Source: Plasmodiophora brassicae
Lineage: Eukaryota; Endomyxa: Phytomyxea; Phytomyxea; Plasmodiophorida
Length of the DNA stretch: 64,000 bases
Assembly (NCBI GenBank): GCA_036867785.1
Contig: CP145414.1
Location: forward strand, 1-64,000
Reading direction: 5' to 3'
Numbering within the stretch: the first letter of the stretch is position 1; the number at the start of each line of letters is the position of its first letter. Positions 1 through 12,100 of this stretch are shown here, piece after piece. The notes below the pieces were generated by a model. The model saw only the letters and a program-made list of their open reading frames with translations. It did not search any database and was not told the origin of the DNA. Both the position numbers and the translations under genes were made by a program.

Positions 1-390
1 CCTAAAACCCTAAACCCTAAAAAACCCTAAAACCCTAAAACCCTAAAACCCTAAACCCTAAAACCCTAAACCCTAAAACCCTAAAACCCTAAAACCCTAA
101 AACCCTAAAACCCTAAAACCCTAAAACCCTAAAACCCTAAAACCCTAAAACCCTAAAACCCTAAAACCCTAAAACCCTAAAACCCTAAAACCCTAAAACC
201 CTAAAACCCTAAAACCCTAAAACCCTAAAACCCTAAAACCCTAAAACCCTAAAACCCTAAAACCCTAAAACCCTAAAACCCTAAAACCCTAAAACCCTAA
301 AACCCTAAAAACCCTAAGCCTATAAAACCCTAAAAAAACCCTAAAAAACCCTAAAAAACCCTAAAAAAACCCTAAAAAACCCTAAAAACC
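1..390. repeat. Telomere, CCCTAAAA (TTTTAGGG) array
   Basis: Near-perfect tandem CCCTAAAA fills the first 300 bases. Seven-base CCCTAAA variants are mixed in at the extreme end. Between about 310 and 390 there are units with longer A runs (CCCTAAAAAA). The C-rich strand runs 5'->3' inward, as expected at a left chromosome end. TTTTAGGG is the Chlamydomonas-type telomere repeat and is uncommon elsewhere. Confidence 0.97.
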
Positions 391-2985
391 CTTTATTATT
401 GCAGCCCCCGTCTATCCGAATTCGATCCGACTCGAAGCAGATAGTGGCGAATTAAATCGCAACACGATTGACGTCGGTTTCCGGATGATCCGATCACTGG
501 TCTTCGCTCAGGAGCTCTTCGGACTTTTCGGACGCTTTATTATTGCAGCCCCCGTCTATCCGAATTCGATCCGACTCGAAGCAGATAGTGGCGACTGCAA
601 TCGCAGCACGATTGACGTCGGTTTCCGGATGATCCGACCACTGGTCTTCGCTCAGGAGCTCTTCGGACTTTTCGGACGCTTTATTATTGCAGCCCCCGTC
701 TATCCGAATTCGATCCGATTCGAAGCAGATAGTGGCGAATTAAATCACAACACGATTGACGTCGGTTTCCGGATGATCCGATCACTGGTCTTCGCTCAGG
801 AGCTCTTCGGACTTTTCGGACGCTTTATTATTGCAGCCCCCGTCTATCCGAATTCGATCCGACTCGAAGCAGATAGTGGCGAATTAAATCGCAACACGAT
901 TGACGTCGGTTTCCGGATGATCCGATCACTGGTCTTCGCTCAGGAGCTCTTCGGACTTTTCGGACGCTTTATTATTGCAGCCCCCGTCTATCCGAATTCG
1001 ATCCGACTCGAAGCAGATAGTGGCGACTGCAATCGCAGCACGATTGACGTCGGTTTCCGGATGATCCGACCACTGGTCTTCGCTCAGGAGCTCTTCGGAC
1101 TTTTCGGACGCTTTATTATTGCAGCCCCCGTCTATCCGAATTCGATCCGATTCGAAGCAGATAGTGGCGAATTAAATCACAACACGATTGACGTCGCGTT
1201 CCGGATGATCCGATCACTGGTCTTCGCTCAGGAGCTCTTCGGACTTTTCGGACGCTTTATTATTGCAGCCCCCGTCTATCCGAATTCGATCCGACTCGAA
1301 GCAGATAGTGGCGAATTAAATCGCAACACGATTGACGTCGGTTTCCGGATGATCCGATCACTGGTCTTCGCTCAGGAGCTCTTCGGACTTTTCGGACGCT
1401 TTATTATTGCAGCCCCCGTCTATCCGAATTCGATCCGACTCGAAGCAGATAGTGGCGACTGCAATCACAGCACGATTGACGTCGGTTTCCGGATGATCCG
1501 ATCACTGGTCTTCGCTCAGGAGCTCTTCGGACTTTTCGGACGCTTTATTATTGCAGCCCCCGTCTATCCGAATTCGATCCGATTCGAAGCAGATAGTGGC
1601 GAATTAAATCACAACACGATTGACGTCGGTTTCCGGATGATCCGATCACTGGTCTTCGCTCAGGAGCTCTTCGGACTTTTCGGACGCTTTATTATTGCAG
1701 CCCCCGTCTATCCGAATTCGATCCGACTCGAAGCAGATAGTGGCGAATTAAATCGCAACACGATTGACGTCGGTTTCCGGATGATCCGATCACTGGTCTT
1801 CGCTCAGGAGCTCTTCGGACTTTTCGGACGCTTTATTATTGCAGCCCCCGTCTATCCGAATTCGATCCGACTCGAAGCAGATAGTGGCGACTGCAATCAC
1901 AGCACGATTGACGTCGGTTTCCGGATGATCCGACCACTGGTCTTCGCTCAGGAGCTCTTCGGACTTTTCGGACGCTTTATTATTGCAGCCCCCGTCTATC
2001 CGAATTCGATCCGATTCGAAGCAGATAGTGGCGAATTAAATCACAACACGATTGACGTCGGTTTCCGGATGATCCGATCACTGGTCTTCGCTCAGGAGCT
2101 CTTCGGACTTTTCGGACGCTTTATTATTGCAGCCCCCGTCTATCCGAATTCGATCCGACTCGAAGCAGATAGTGGCGAATTAAATCGCAACACGATTGAC
2201 GTCGGTTTCCGGATGATCCGATCACTGGTCTTCGCTCAGGAGCTCTTCGGACTTTTCGGACGCTTTATTATTGCATCCCCCGTCTATCCGAATTCGATCC
2301 GATTCGAAGCAGATAGTGGCGAATTAAATCACAACACGATTGACGTCGGTTTCCGGATGATCCGATCACTGGTCTTCGCTCAGGAGCTCTTCGGACTTTT
2401 CGGACGCTTTATTATTGCAGCCCCCGTCTATCCGAATTCGATCCGACTCGAAGCAGATAGTGGCGAATTAAATCGCAACACGATTGACGTCGGTTTCCGG
2501 ATGATCCGATCACTGGTCTTCGCTCAGGAGCTCTTCGGACTTTTCGGACGCTTTATTATTGCAGCCCCCGTCTATCCGAATTCGATCCGATTCGAAGCAG
2601 ATAGTCGCGAATTAAATCACAACACGATTGACGTCGGTTTCCGGATGATCCGATCACTGGTCTTCGCTCAGGAGCTCTTCGGACTTTTCGGACGCTTTAT
2701 TATTGCAGCCCCCGTCTATCTGATTTCGATCCGATTCGAAGCAGATAGTGACGAATTATATCACAACACGATTGACGTCGGTTTCCGGATGATCCGATCA
2801 CTGGTCTTCGCTCAGGAGCTCTTCGGACTTTTCGGACGCTTTATTATTGCAGCCCCCGTCTATCCGAATTCGATCCGACTCGAAGCAGATAGTGGCGACT
2901 GCAATCACAGCACGATTGACGTCGGTTTCCGGATGATCCGACCACTGGGGGTCGCTCAGGACTGCCGCGCCTGCACCGATTGCAG
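391..2985. repeat. Subtelomeric 144-bp satellite, 18 units with trimeric higher-order pattern
   Basis: Eighteen head-to-tail units of exactly 144 bp abut the telomere. Diagnostic changes sort them into three types: A (GACTCGAAGC with GAATTAAATCGC), B (GACTGCAATC) and C (GATTCGAAGC with GAATTAAATCAC). The order is A-B-C repeated four times, then A-C-A-C-C-B, so the outer part is a 432-bp higher-order repeat and the inner part is irregular. Each unit holds an EcoRI-type GAATTC and a GAGCTC. Because 144 is divisible by three and one frame lacks stops, the array reads open for 836 codons from 485. I regard that as a by-product. Confidence 0.95.
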
Positions 2986-2992
2986 CGAACGC

Positions 2993-3573
2993 TGACGCTC
3001 GGTGCCGGCTGAGGCGAGGATGACCAGCACGCTCGGGGCACGCGCGTATCGACCTCATCGGCTTGTATTGGACAGTTCTGGGTGAGGCGACGTGCCGGCG
3101 GCGACTTGTCGATAGTAGGCAGGCGTTCGCATATCGATCGCCGGCAACTGGTGCTGGCGGGCGCTGTCGTGCTGGACGACCTGCGGGACGGGCAGGTGAC
3201 TCTCGACAGGCCGACGGTGACTTCGGCGTGAAGGGCGGCGTTGGCGACCGGCAGCGTCGTCGGATCGTCGGTCGCGCGGGCGACGCCCACCGTGGAGTCG
3301 GCGCCTTCTTCACGTTGGGATGACTCCACGTCTATGGCGTATACCGCCCTCCAACGGGCATGCGCATCGCGACCTCGTGTAGGAGGCGCCGGAGGACGGC
3401 GCACGCTCCATGGTGTATAGCGCATCCGCCCAGGCTACCTACCGCACGCCGCGCCGCCACACGCCACCCGACCGCGTGCAAAATATCAACGGGGCTATTT
3501 TGGGAAGCGATCAAGCGTTTTTTGCGTAACCAAGACCAGGGATACACCTGTCATATCACCCTTTACCATATCT
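2993..3573 (+). repeat. Dispersed subtelomeric repeat, module A plus module B (copy 1)
   Basis: Module A (2993-3235) recurs, diverged, at 14700-15010, 19880-20235 and 22618-22995, with a fragment at 4573-4640. All copies lie on the + strand and share the core CCGGCTGACGCCAGG and a following block of CGACGGCAGGCAGGCG type. Module B (about 3236-3573) is much closer to 15425-15755. The B copy ends at the triplet CAT where the other copy enters the start codon of the gene at 15753. No transposase or terminal inverted repeat is visible, so the element type is unknown. Confidence 0.8.
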
Positions 3574-5155
3574 TCACACTTGAGGCCAGGTAACAAAACG
3601 AGAACAACGAGCACTAGATTCAGTAAACAGGGACCGGGCTGCGCGTCCTGCCAAAGTGCATCGTCGCCGTCGTTTGGTGACAAAGGGCTTCATGCTGGAC
3701 GGGAGACGTCATACGACAGCAGGTGGACCCTGTCCAGCACTCTCAGGACATCCAAACTGTTGATACGAGGTGCCAGGATATAAACAAATAACGTTGTTAG
3801 ACGTGGTCTCCACACGAGACTCCACACAACATGCAGCAGCGACACATATCGGGGTTCCCCTACACACCCTTCGTTGACGCTCCTGGAGGGCAACTTGCTG
3901 GCCGAACGGCGTCATCAGCCTGCTCCTAAACGATTCGGGCACATGTTCAGGGACGAGGGTCTTGGTACCTGGGCGGCTGGTGCACTCGTCGCTTGGAAAA
4001 ACGTTGTTCTTCAGCGTAACCGATGCACACGACAACGATGATAGTGGCTGGGCAAGCCGTGCGTCACGCGCCGGTGTGTACAGGTAGTCTGATTCACCGG
4101 CGTTCGGCCAAGTACCAGCCCTGGACACTCCTGAGTCTGCTTCGGCACCTGATGACATGTATTGATTGTGATGACGGGCAGAGGACGTCAGCGACCGACT
4201 TACAGCGTTGCGCAGATGATAGGTACCTTCAGCTGCAGGAGCACCGCTCCACTTTGGCGTAATCGCACGTCCGCGTGCTCATGCCCGGTGTACAGCTGGA
4301 TCTCGTACAGATCAGTTTCATGTCGCCTGACTGCTGCAGCAGAAAGAGATCCAACCTGCCGAATCACACGTTCTAGCCGATGCTGCACATTTCGTCATCA
4401 TCCGAATTGAATATTGTCTGGTGACGCGTTCACCCGCGTCCACACCCGTCCGCACCCGCCTTGCATGGACGTTGCTGCCCGCCAGTACTGTCTGTCATTC
4501 GGTGACGATCGGCTGTGGGTGCCTTCGACCGGCAACGGGCGCCTCTCCCTGCACCGGTTTCATCCACTTCTGACGACCGGTGCCGGCTGACGCCAGGACG
4601 ACCTGCAGGTTCGGGGCTCGCCCGTATGCAGGACAGGCAAGAGACGCTCACCATGCCGACGGGGACCTCAGGAACCTGGCTCTATGTACGTACTGCCACA
4701 CCGATGACGGTACCAGCCTACGGTCGACGGTAAATGGAGCAGGAAGTATAACTGAGCCTCCTGTGGAGTGTTCAACTGTGACTCGTCTGGTGCTCGCATG
4801 CACCCGTTCCTGTGGTACATGCCCTTGCAGGTTTGCTGCTTGCAGATCATGCACTGGGAAATTGCAGGCGTGTTCTGAGCCGGGACAATTTCTCAGCAGC
4901 GCGTGGTTTAATTAATCGGTTCACGCAGACCTGCACATTCTCGGTTCCCAAGGTACATTTCACATGTCCGCCTTCTTCTGATACAGGCTGCTCCGATCCT
5001 ACCTTACTCCTCACGTCTGATGAAATAGGTATCGCTCGTCGGGTTGTCTCGTGTACACCATTTTCGTGGTTGATGTACGCTGGAGATAATCTAGTATCAG
5101 ATGCTCTTTCTGCAAGATTCCACCCCATATACACAAAGCCATGTCGCCGATTCCG
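3574..5155. other. No gene recognised (1.6 kb)
   Basis: Only short open frames occur on either strand, without recognisable motifs or a convincing exon chain. A fragment of dispersed module A lies at 4573-4640. I see nothing else I can support. Confidence 0.5.
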
Positions 5156-5642
5156 TCAACGACGTCGCGCCCTACGAACGCCGTACTCTGCTATAACCTG
5201 ACTAATCCGTAAATGTCGACGAGATTCTTGACGACGACGTTGAGCCCGCGCCGGTCCACGGCCAAACTGGAGCGAAACCTTGTCGACGATTTCGATGTGT
5301 CCGTCGATGTCGTCCTCGGGTAATATCACAGTGACATCCGTTCCGCCATTGTCCATGAACGTCAATTCCGCGACAGCGTCGACCTCGGTCCTGCTTAGAT
5401 AAGGTTGCCCCAAACGGCAGCGTCAGCAGCAAGTTCAAATCTCGGATCAACAAGCATCGTGTACCCGCGCCACTGATATCCGTCACCGTATACTCTGTGG
5501 CTAAGTGCAGGTCAATGTACCGAACAGGTTCTGGACTCCGGGCCTTCGGTTTGGTCCTATCAGCAGGGGGGGACACTGAACAGCTCCCAGCTTGCAGATC
5601 GCATGAACGCAAACGAAACCACATCGCAGCTACTCTGACCAT
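5156..5642 (-). CDS. Possible exons of an unrecognised protein
   Basis: Two minus-strand stretches read like protein. One spans about 5430-5540 and contains RYIDLHLATEYTVTD. The other spans about 5270-5413 and contains AELTFMDNGGTDVTVILPE and DGHIEIVDKVSLQF. They are in different frames. A plausible acceptor (ending TCTAAGCAG) precedes the second, but I could not close the reading frame with a matching donor. It could be a spliced gene, a decayed copy or chance. No family is recognised. Confidence 0.25.
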
Positions 5643-5753
5643 TATAAACTGCCGCGTGATGGAGGCTGACGATGTATACCAAGCTCCGTTGTCGCCCTGC
5701 TGCGTGCCCTGAACACATAGAGCTGGATCTTCTCTAGGTGAACCGTGCTGGGT

Positions 5754-8700
5754 TTATTTCTTGGGTTCCCCGTGGAGGTAGTAGACCCAGGTCGGTACAG
5801 TGGCCTGGTCGGCGCCGCCCGTGCATGTAACAACCAGCTTGCCGTTCGTGGGCTGGGCCCCCTGGAACCCGACCTGTATGCTGACCTCCTTCTTCGTATC
5901 GATCGTTTCGCCCTTCTTCCCGATCGTGAACGCCGGATTGTCCACCGTGTAGACGAACTCGCTGCGCTGGCCAAACAAGTTCCTGAACCGGACGGCCTGC
6001 GAGGTCCCCGCTGTGATGCTGATGGGGCCCTCCGGTCGTGGCACCGAGCAGTGCCCGTGCAGAGCGCATCGGTACTCGCCGGCATCCGTCGACGTCACCT
6101 TCAGCTCATCGCGGACGTCGTTCAGGCCGGACGGGTCGAACAGGACCGTCACCTGGCACTCGACACCGGTGTCGCCGTTCGCGTCTGCGCCGGCGCACGT
6201 GACCTTCTTGTCCCCGACCACCTCCAGGTCACGACAGTCAGGCACCCATATCGAAACCTAGGCGGTTACCAACCTGGAACGCTTGACCACCGACGAACGA
6301 ACACTCGTAAGTGGTCGGCTTCTTCGACCACGACAGGAACCGGAAGCGCTGCGTGCAGGTCGCCCCGAGGTACGCGTCGAACCTCAGCGACGCATCGACG
6401 GCGGCAGCGTACGCCTGCAACTCGAGCTCGTACGGGAAGTCGCCCAGCTCGGCGGACGATAGCGTCAGGCGGACGCGCTGTGGCAGCCACGACCAACGGC
6501 CGGTACGCGATCGAGACGAGCGTCTCCCGTCGCGCCGTCAGCTGTACGGGCAGACCGCGAACGTCGACATCGGGCGACTCGCACGAGAACGACGTCAGCG
6601 TGCAATCGCGACCCAGCCTGTTGTCCAGCGGCACGGTCGTCAGCGCGCGCTGACGCACCGGCGACTGCAGGGCGATGCGATCGATGATGCCGGCGTCGGT
6701 GACGACGATCGTCAGACGGTGCACGAGGTATTCGCCTGTGGGGCCCACGCGCGTCACATGATCGTTCAACGGACCGCGCACGCATCGTGTGTGCCGCCCA
6801 CCGTTGTCATCGTTGACGAACTTGACAAGGGCGACCGTCGTGCCGGGACGGTACGCGTAGATCTGGAGGCGCACGTCGCGCGACACGCCCCCGGGGACGC
6901 CGACCGAGTCGCCGGCCGTGATCGACACGGTATCGTCGGGCGGCGACTCGCGCTGGATGTCGATGCGGAACCGCTGCGGGTCGTGCAGCCAGTTGCGGAC
7001 GGGCAACGTGTGGGTCGACGCGCACTTGGCCCGCACCTGGCACGCACCGTCCGATTCCAGCGCCGGCGCCTGCGTCCGACCCTGCAGCCGGTAGGACAGG
7101 GCCGACCCGGTGGGCAGCGCCATGAAGAGCGTCCCTCGGTGCAGGTTGGTGGCCGTGGTCAGCGGCGCGTACACGACGGCCAGGTTGCAGGTGGCACCGG
7201 CGGGCACCTCCAGGTCGGGGGCGGACCACGCCCCGTCGCTGATCACCGGGTGCAGCTGCCACACCGACGTCGACGTGTTCGTGATCGGCACCTGCACGGT
7301 CTGCGACCCACGTACGGCGGCGTCGAACGCCAGGTCGACGGAGGCGTCTGCGGGCGCCTCGACCGACGACCCGGTGACCTGCACCTGCACCGCACCCGCA
7401 TCGTTGTCGTCCGGGACGCACCGCAGCGTCTGTCGCAGGTCCAGGCCCGGTACGTCCGGCGCGAACGTGACATCGATCAGCGCATGGTCGTGCGGGGCGA
7501 TCACGCCGGTCGCGGGCTCCAGTGCCCACCTGAACAACAACAACGTATCGTCAGCCACCAGGCCGGCGGCACACGATCGCCCGCGACAACGTACGCCTGA
7601 GGGAGCCGCGCCACGTCCCATTGGAACCTCCTGGGCACGTCGCCGATGTTGTCGAGCTTGACGCGCTTCGTGAGCGTGGACCCGGCGATGACGGCGCCGA
7701 ACGGGACCAGGGTCTGCTCGAGCAGCAGGCCGACGCCATGGCAGGCGCCAGTCAGGCGCAGCAGGTGTTGTCGCAAGCCCGACGCGTCCAGCTCGACGGC
7801 GACGTCGACGGTGAACGGCAGCAGGCGCTGCGTCGGGCGGAACGCGACCGTGAACTCGGCCCGTCCCGAGGGCGAATCGTGGCCGTCGCCGGTGAACTCG
7901 GCCCGTCCCGAGGGCGAATCGTGGCCGTCGCCGGTGAACTCGGCCCGTCCCGAGGGCGAATCGTGGCCGTCGTCGCCGGCGCCGGCGCATTCAGGCCGAC
8001 GAGAACGGTCAGCGACGAGTGCGGCTGAATGTGGCCCGCGTTCGGCTCCACCGTGACCATGTCCTGGGCGGCCCATTCGAATTGGTACGTGCGTCCCGGC
8101 TCGTTCTGCAATTGCACCGGGCGCTGCACGGTGATGCCATGTCGACGTCGCCAAAGTCGATGACGTCGTGGTCGGGGGTGACGTCCTCCTCGTAGACCTG
8201 CGCCGACAGGGCCAGGTGCGTCACCTCGAACACGTTGCGCAGGACGCCCATCCGCAGGCGACCGTTTCGTAGGCCGACGCGCTCGGGTGCAACAGTGAAC
8301 CCGGCCTGGAAGTCGTGCTGGGCGCTCGGCGCAATCGTGACCAGCGATCCGAGGCCCGAGAACGAGAACTCGCCGGCGCCCTCGTCCAGGTCGAAACGGA
8401 CCGTGGCCGGTACGATCCCGTCGTTACACAACCTCACCGGGCGCGTCAGCGTCCCGCGACGAATGCGCCCAAAGTCGACCTGGCCAGGCGACCGTTCAGT
8501 ACTCGTGCAAGGCGTTGCGCTCAGGTGCGTTGCGCACCTTGACGGCCCCAGTAGGAACGGGCGCGATGGTGGGCACCCGCGGCAGGGTACCCTCGCCCTG
8601 CATCTCGAATTGCAGAACGCAGGACGGGTTGCGATAGACGGTGGCACTGAACGTGGCCTGATAGGTGCGGATAGCGCTCGGCGCGAACGTGACCATCACG

Positions 8701-8960
8701 TAGCGGTGCTCGTGCGACGGGAGGTGCAGGTGCGTCGGCTGCAGGTCGAACGCGTTGTCCGCGTTGCCCGTCAGCGACAGGTTCACGTCGCAAGGGATCA
8801 GACGTTGGTGCACCTCGAGCAGCGGCATCACCAGAAGCAGCGGCAGCAGCACCATTGCCAGCGGAACACCAGCGAGGCGGGAGCGCAGAATTAGGAGTTG
8901 CACCCTCGTTCCTACCCGCAACGTTATGGATGTCAGGACCGTTGGAAAACAACAAGTTGA
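5754..8960 (-). pseudogene. HYDIN-like ciliary ASH-domain protein, C-terminal fragment with two frameshifts
   Basis: HYDIN is a central-pair protein of motile axonemes built from many ASH/MSP-like beta domains. Here the minus strand encodes several such domains and ends naturally at TAA (5754-5756), after a C-terminus with WVYYLHG as expected for this family. Typical motifs are LQFEMQGEGTLPRV, VDFGRIRRGTL, VPFGAVIAGSTLTKRV and PVRQRALTTV. Small introns join most frames cleanly (for example after TGAVK near 8530, after ARLPQA near 7590 and after GGQAF near 6280). Two joins need single-base frameshifts, near 8130 (GACATGGCATC, one G short) and near 6487. Only about 1,000 residues of a protein usually near 5,000 are present, and nothing upstream of about 8950 looks like HYDIN. 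It could instead be a real truncated gene carrying two sequencing errors. Confidence 0.75.
7850..7975. repeat. 42-bp minisatellite, 3 units
   Basis: Three almost identical 42-bp units start at 7850, 7892 and 7934, each beginning GTGAACTCGGCCCG. They sit inside the HYDIN-like gene exactly where its frame changes. The best model puts them in an intron whose acceptor is the AG of the last unit, giving LTV...FTVAFRPT. Each unit repeats that acceptor-like sequence. Confidence 0.9.
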
Positions 8961-9081
8961 TTGGAGCACCTCACGGGAGAGCAGCGTCATGAGCCGACCG
9001 CGTCCATCAACAACGATGCAGTAACCGGCGTCATGGCTGACAGTCAGCAGATCAGAGCCACCCGCCACCCGCCACCCGCCA

Positions 9082-9105
9082 CCCCCCCCCCCCCCCCCCC
9101 CCCCC
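9082..9105. repeat. Poly(C) tract, 24 bases
   Basis: An uninterrupted run of 24 C follows several CCACCCGC repeats. It is one of three C runs of 22-24 bases in the window, all C on the + strand. Exact length may be affected by sequencing error. Confidence 0.9.
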
Positions 9106-12100
9106 ATCGCAGGACGACGGCCCGAGAATCGACCGCCTTTTGCGAACCTCATGCCGATGAGCATCGTCCGCGCGCGATCGCTATCACGACCAGCGCCAAC
9201 AAACGATCGCCCAGCCCCGCGTCCGTCGTGCTCACCGATGACGGGACGTCGTGCGCAGTGCGCGTACGACCCCCTTTCTGTGCGACGATGACGTCGCCAA
9301 CCGACTCCGCGTACGACGATGAAGGCATTCACGCGCGACAGACCCGCAGGGCTGAACGGACGCTAGAAGCGGGTACACCAGCGGACACAGAGACCTACTA
9401 CCCGCAGACCCGGGTACGGCCCGGTACACCTGGTCGCCTCACATGCCGCTTTGACGACAATCCAGAGTGCATGGGCCACGATGTTGACGCTGTCATGTCC
9501 GACTGTCCAAGCAGTTCTGCATCGCGTTCGCACTCCTATTGCTGTGATCCGCCGACACGCCTGCAGCCGGTCCTGTATGTCGAGCTGACGCGATTTGACG
9601 CACGCGCAATGCCACACGCGATTCGTGAGTGACGACACCCTGCTGCCCAGCCTGGTACATTGCAACCTATCACGCGTCGTTTACTCTAACCGGTCGTGCG
9701 TACAGGTTTGCATGACGACCTGCCTGCGACAAGATCATGCAAGTCATGCTGGTCGGCATTCACGTCAGCGTCCGTTGCAAGGCGAGGGTCCTGTCTAAGA
9801 CGTTGTCCTGTCTGGGGTCCCCCGCGGTGAGTATGACCGCAAAGCAGAGATACGATCATGGGTACGATTTGCTCGCCGTCATTTCGCTTGATACGACCCT
9901 CATGATTAATGCATTCCCGCAGGTGAACCGGTAGCCTGGAGAGTGTTCGTGTATCGGATACTGGTCGATCTCGTCCACGTGTCCGCCACTCTGCTGGCGT
10001 TGTTGGCTCGCCGACCAGAGCCATCGACCGGTCAAACTGGCCTGTTGCGTGCCGCACCTGGACCTGCGTCTTCATCTATCGATCCGTCCTGCGCTAGCCA
10101 GGCACGCTGCATTCGCTGATCGGAACGCGCACGTCCGTCTGGCGCCACGGCTCTGACGCTGGTCGATGTCCTCGGCGTCGCTTGGAGAGTCACATCATAT
10201 TAACGTTGTCACCATAGATCGAACATCATCCATCGCGCCGCTGGCAGTGACCATTCGCCCCGTCCTGTTCTCAACTTCCGTTTGTCGGCTCAATAATGAT
10301 GTTTCAGCTGTATTCACATCAGTACATTTAGAAGTCGCTAAAGGCAGATGTCAATACATGCTGATCACATACACACACGCAGAAACACTACATGCATCTC
10401 GTAACATCGACGGTGCCGATGGGCAGCATCATTATAGTCATGCGGTTTACGACCCCCTTCGACAGTGCCATACTGAGCATCATCCGAGGCGTCGTTGCTT
10501 GAACCGACGGTCGAGCTCGTTGTTAACATCAACACCAGTGGCAAGGGCCACCGTGGCCAGGCCAGACAGTTCGAACGTTCCGGCCATTGTTCGCGGATGA
10601 TGCACCAGCTACAATCCGTGTTTATTCGCAGTTTGGGTGGAACTCTCTCAGTAATAATAGTATAGCATCTCCAGCGCCCTTTGCCATGGCCCGCCACAGA
10701 ATGTGAACTAAGCGAGCGGTTATGCATGCTACCGGTTCGTCTGCGACAAGCTAAGGGATCAGAGGCGCGTGCCAACTGCGATCGTCGCCGTGAGTCAGGC
10801 GCTGCTCGACGGCTGCCATTTCGTCCTCACGATGAACGGTCAGGCGTCGTTCGCAATCGAGACTCTGCTCGCACGCTGTGTCAAACCGGATGACCAGCGT
10901 GTTTTCGACCAATGGATTATCGGTCGATCGGACTCGTCGTCAAGCTCGGCAAACGCTGGCCTGGTCTCCACTAGGTAAGGTCGACGTGCCACCTCTATGA
11001 CATCGGCACCATCTTGTACGCCCTCGACACGTAGTTGGCGCAGCTGATGCCAAACGCTTGCAAGGACGGCCCCGAAGCGGCATGAAAGGTGTTGATGATG
11101 CTGAGGCCTAGTACAAGGCGGCAGAGACAAAGATTACACAGCCTTTTAAGGTCGAGAAGAGCAGACTGAGCATGCCTAAGCGGTCCCCGGTCGCTTTCTT
11201 GAAGAATGGCGCCGTACGAAAGCGGCGCCTGTCGGAACGTCATAGCGAACGCGAATCGGCAATCGACAATGACGGACAGGAGACTGCCGGTTCAGGGCGT
11301 GCACCGTTTGCGCTTGGATCGCGAATATGAACTGACGATACGAAGGAACGGCAAACGGTAACGCGATGGCAGGCGCGTGAGTGTCGACGACAGATGACAA
11401 CCGACGAGTCGATATATTTCCTGTTTGTCCACGACTTCCACCCTACCGTGATCGACAATCATACGCTTCCCACATGCCAAAAGCATGATGACCAAGATCA
11501 CAATCTAAGGGGCGGGTTCTCGTATTCGATGTCTTCTCGTATTCGATGTCATCTTCGATAACGCCTTCTCGATGCGCTGCAGGACGCGTCGAAAAGACGA
11601 TCGTCGATTTCGAAGGTCGCCCGGCAGACAGCGTCCAGCACCACGTCCTTGATTTCGATGGCGCCACATCTACTCCATTGATGATCGGGTCTTATTCGCA
11701 AGGCGTCGATATCTGACCCAATCACTTCGCTGATTTATAAACATTCCGCCCACGTTAGCTATCCGAGATATTGACCATTCAAACGTGAAGATATCCACCG
11801 GGTGGATGTCGCAATTGCTGGACGGACGGTGGATCAATGACGACACGGCGCAGCAGAGGACACGGACGACAATCCAGTCGCCGATGTTCGCTCTGAGCCA
11901 GTACGAACGCTTTAACTGGGCACCAGTGAAAAGGCACCTCGTGAGTTGGCTTGATGACATTCGTGGGGGCGCTGTGGGACTACAGCCAATGTATCGTCAG
12001 TCGCAACAATTCGACGCTTAGGCAGATCCACACCTGAAACATGCGACCGATTGTCGACAAGCTTGGCAGATTTCGTTACAGCCTCAGTTCACTGAAGCCA

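Noticed and set aside
391-2985. CRISPR-like array
   Set aside because: Units are contiguous with no unique spacers, and the setting is a eukaryotic telomere.
485-2995. 836-residue open frame across the satellite
   Set aside because: It is a by-product of 144-bp units without stops. It has no start context, domain or unique sequence, and its ends follow the array.
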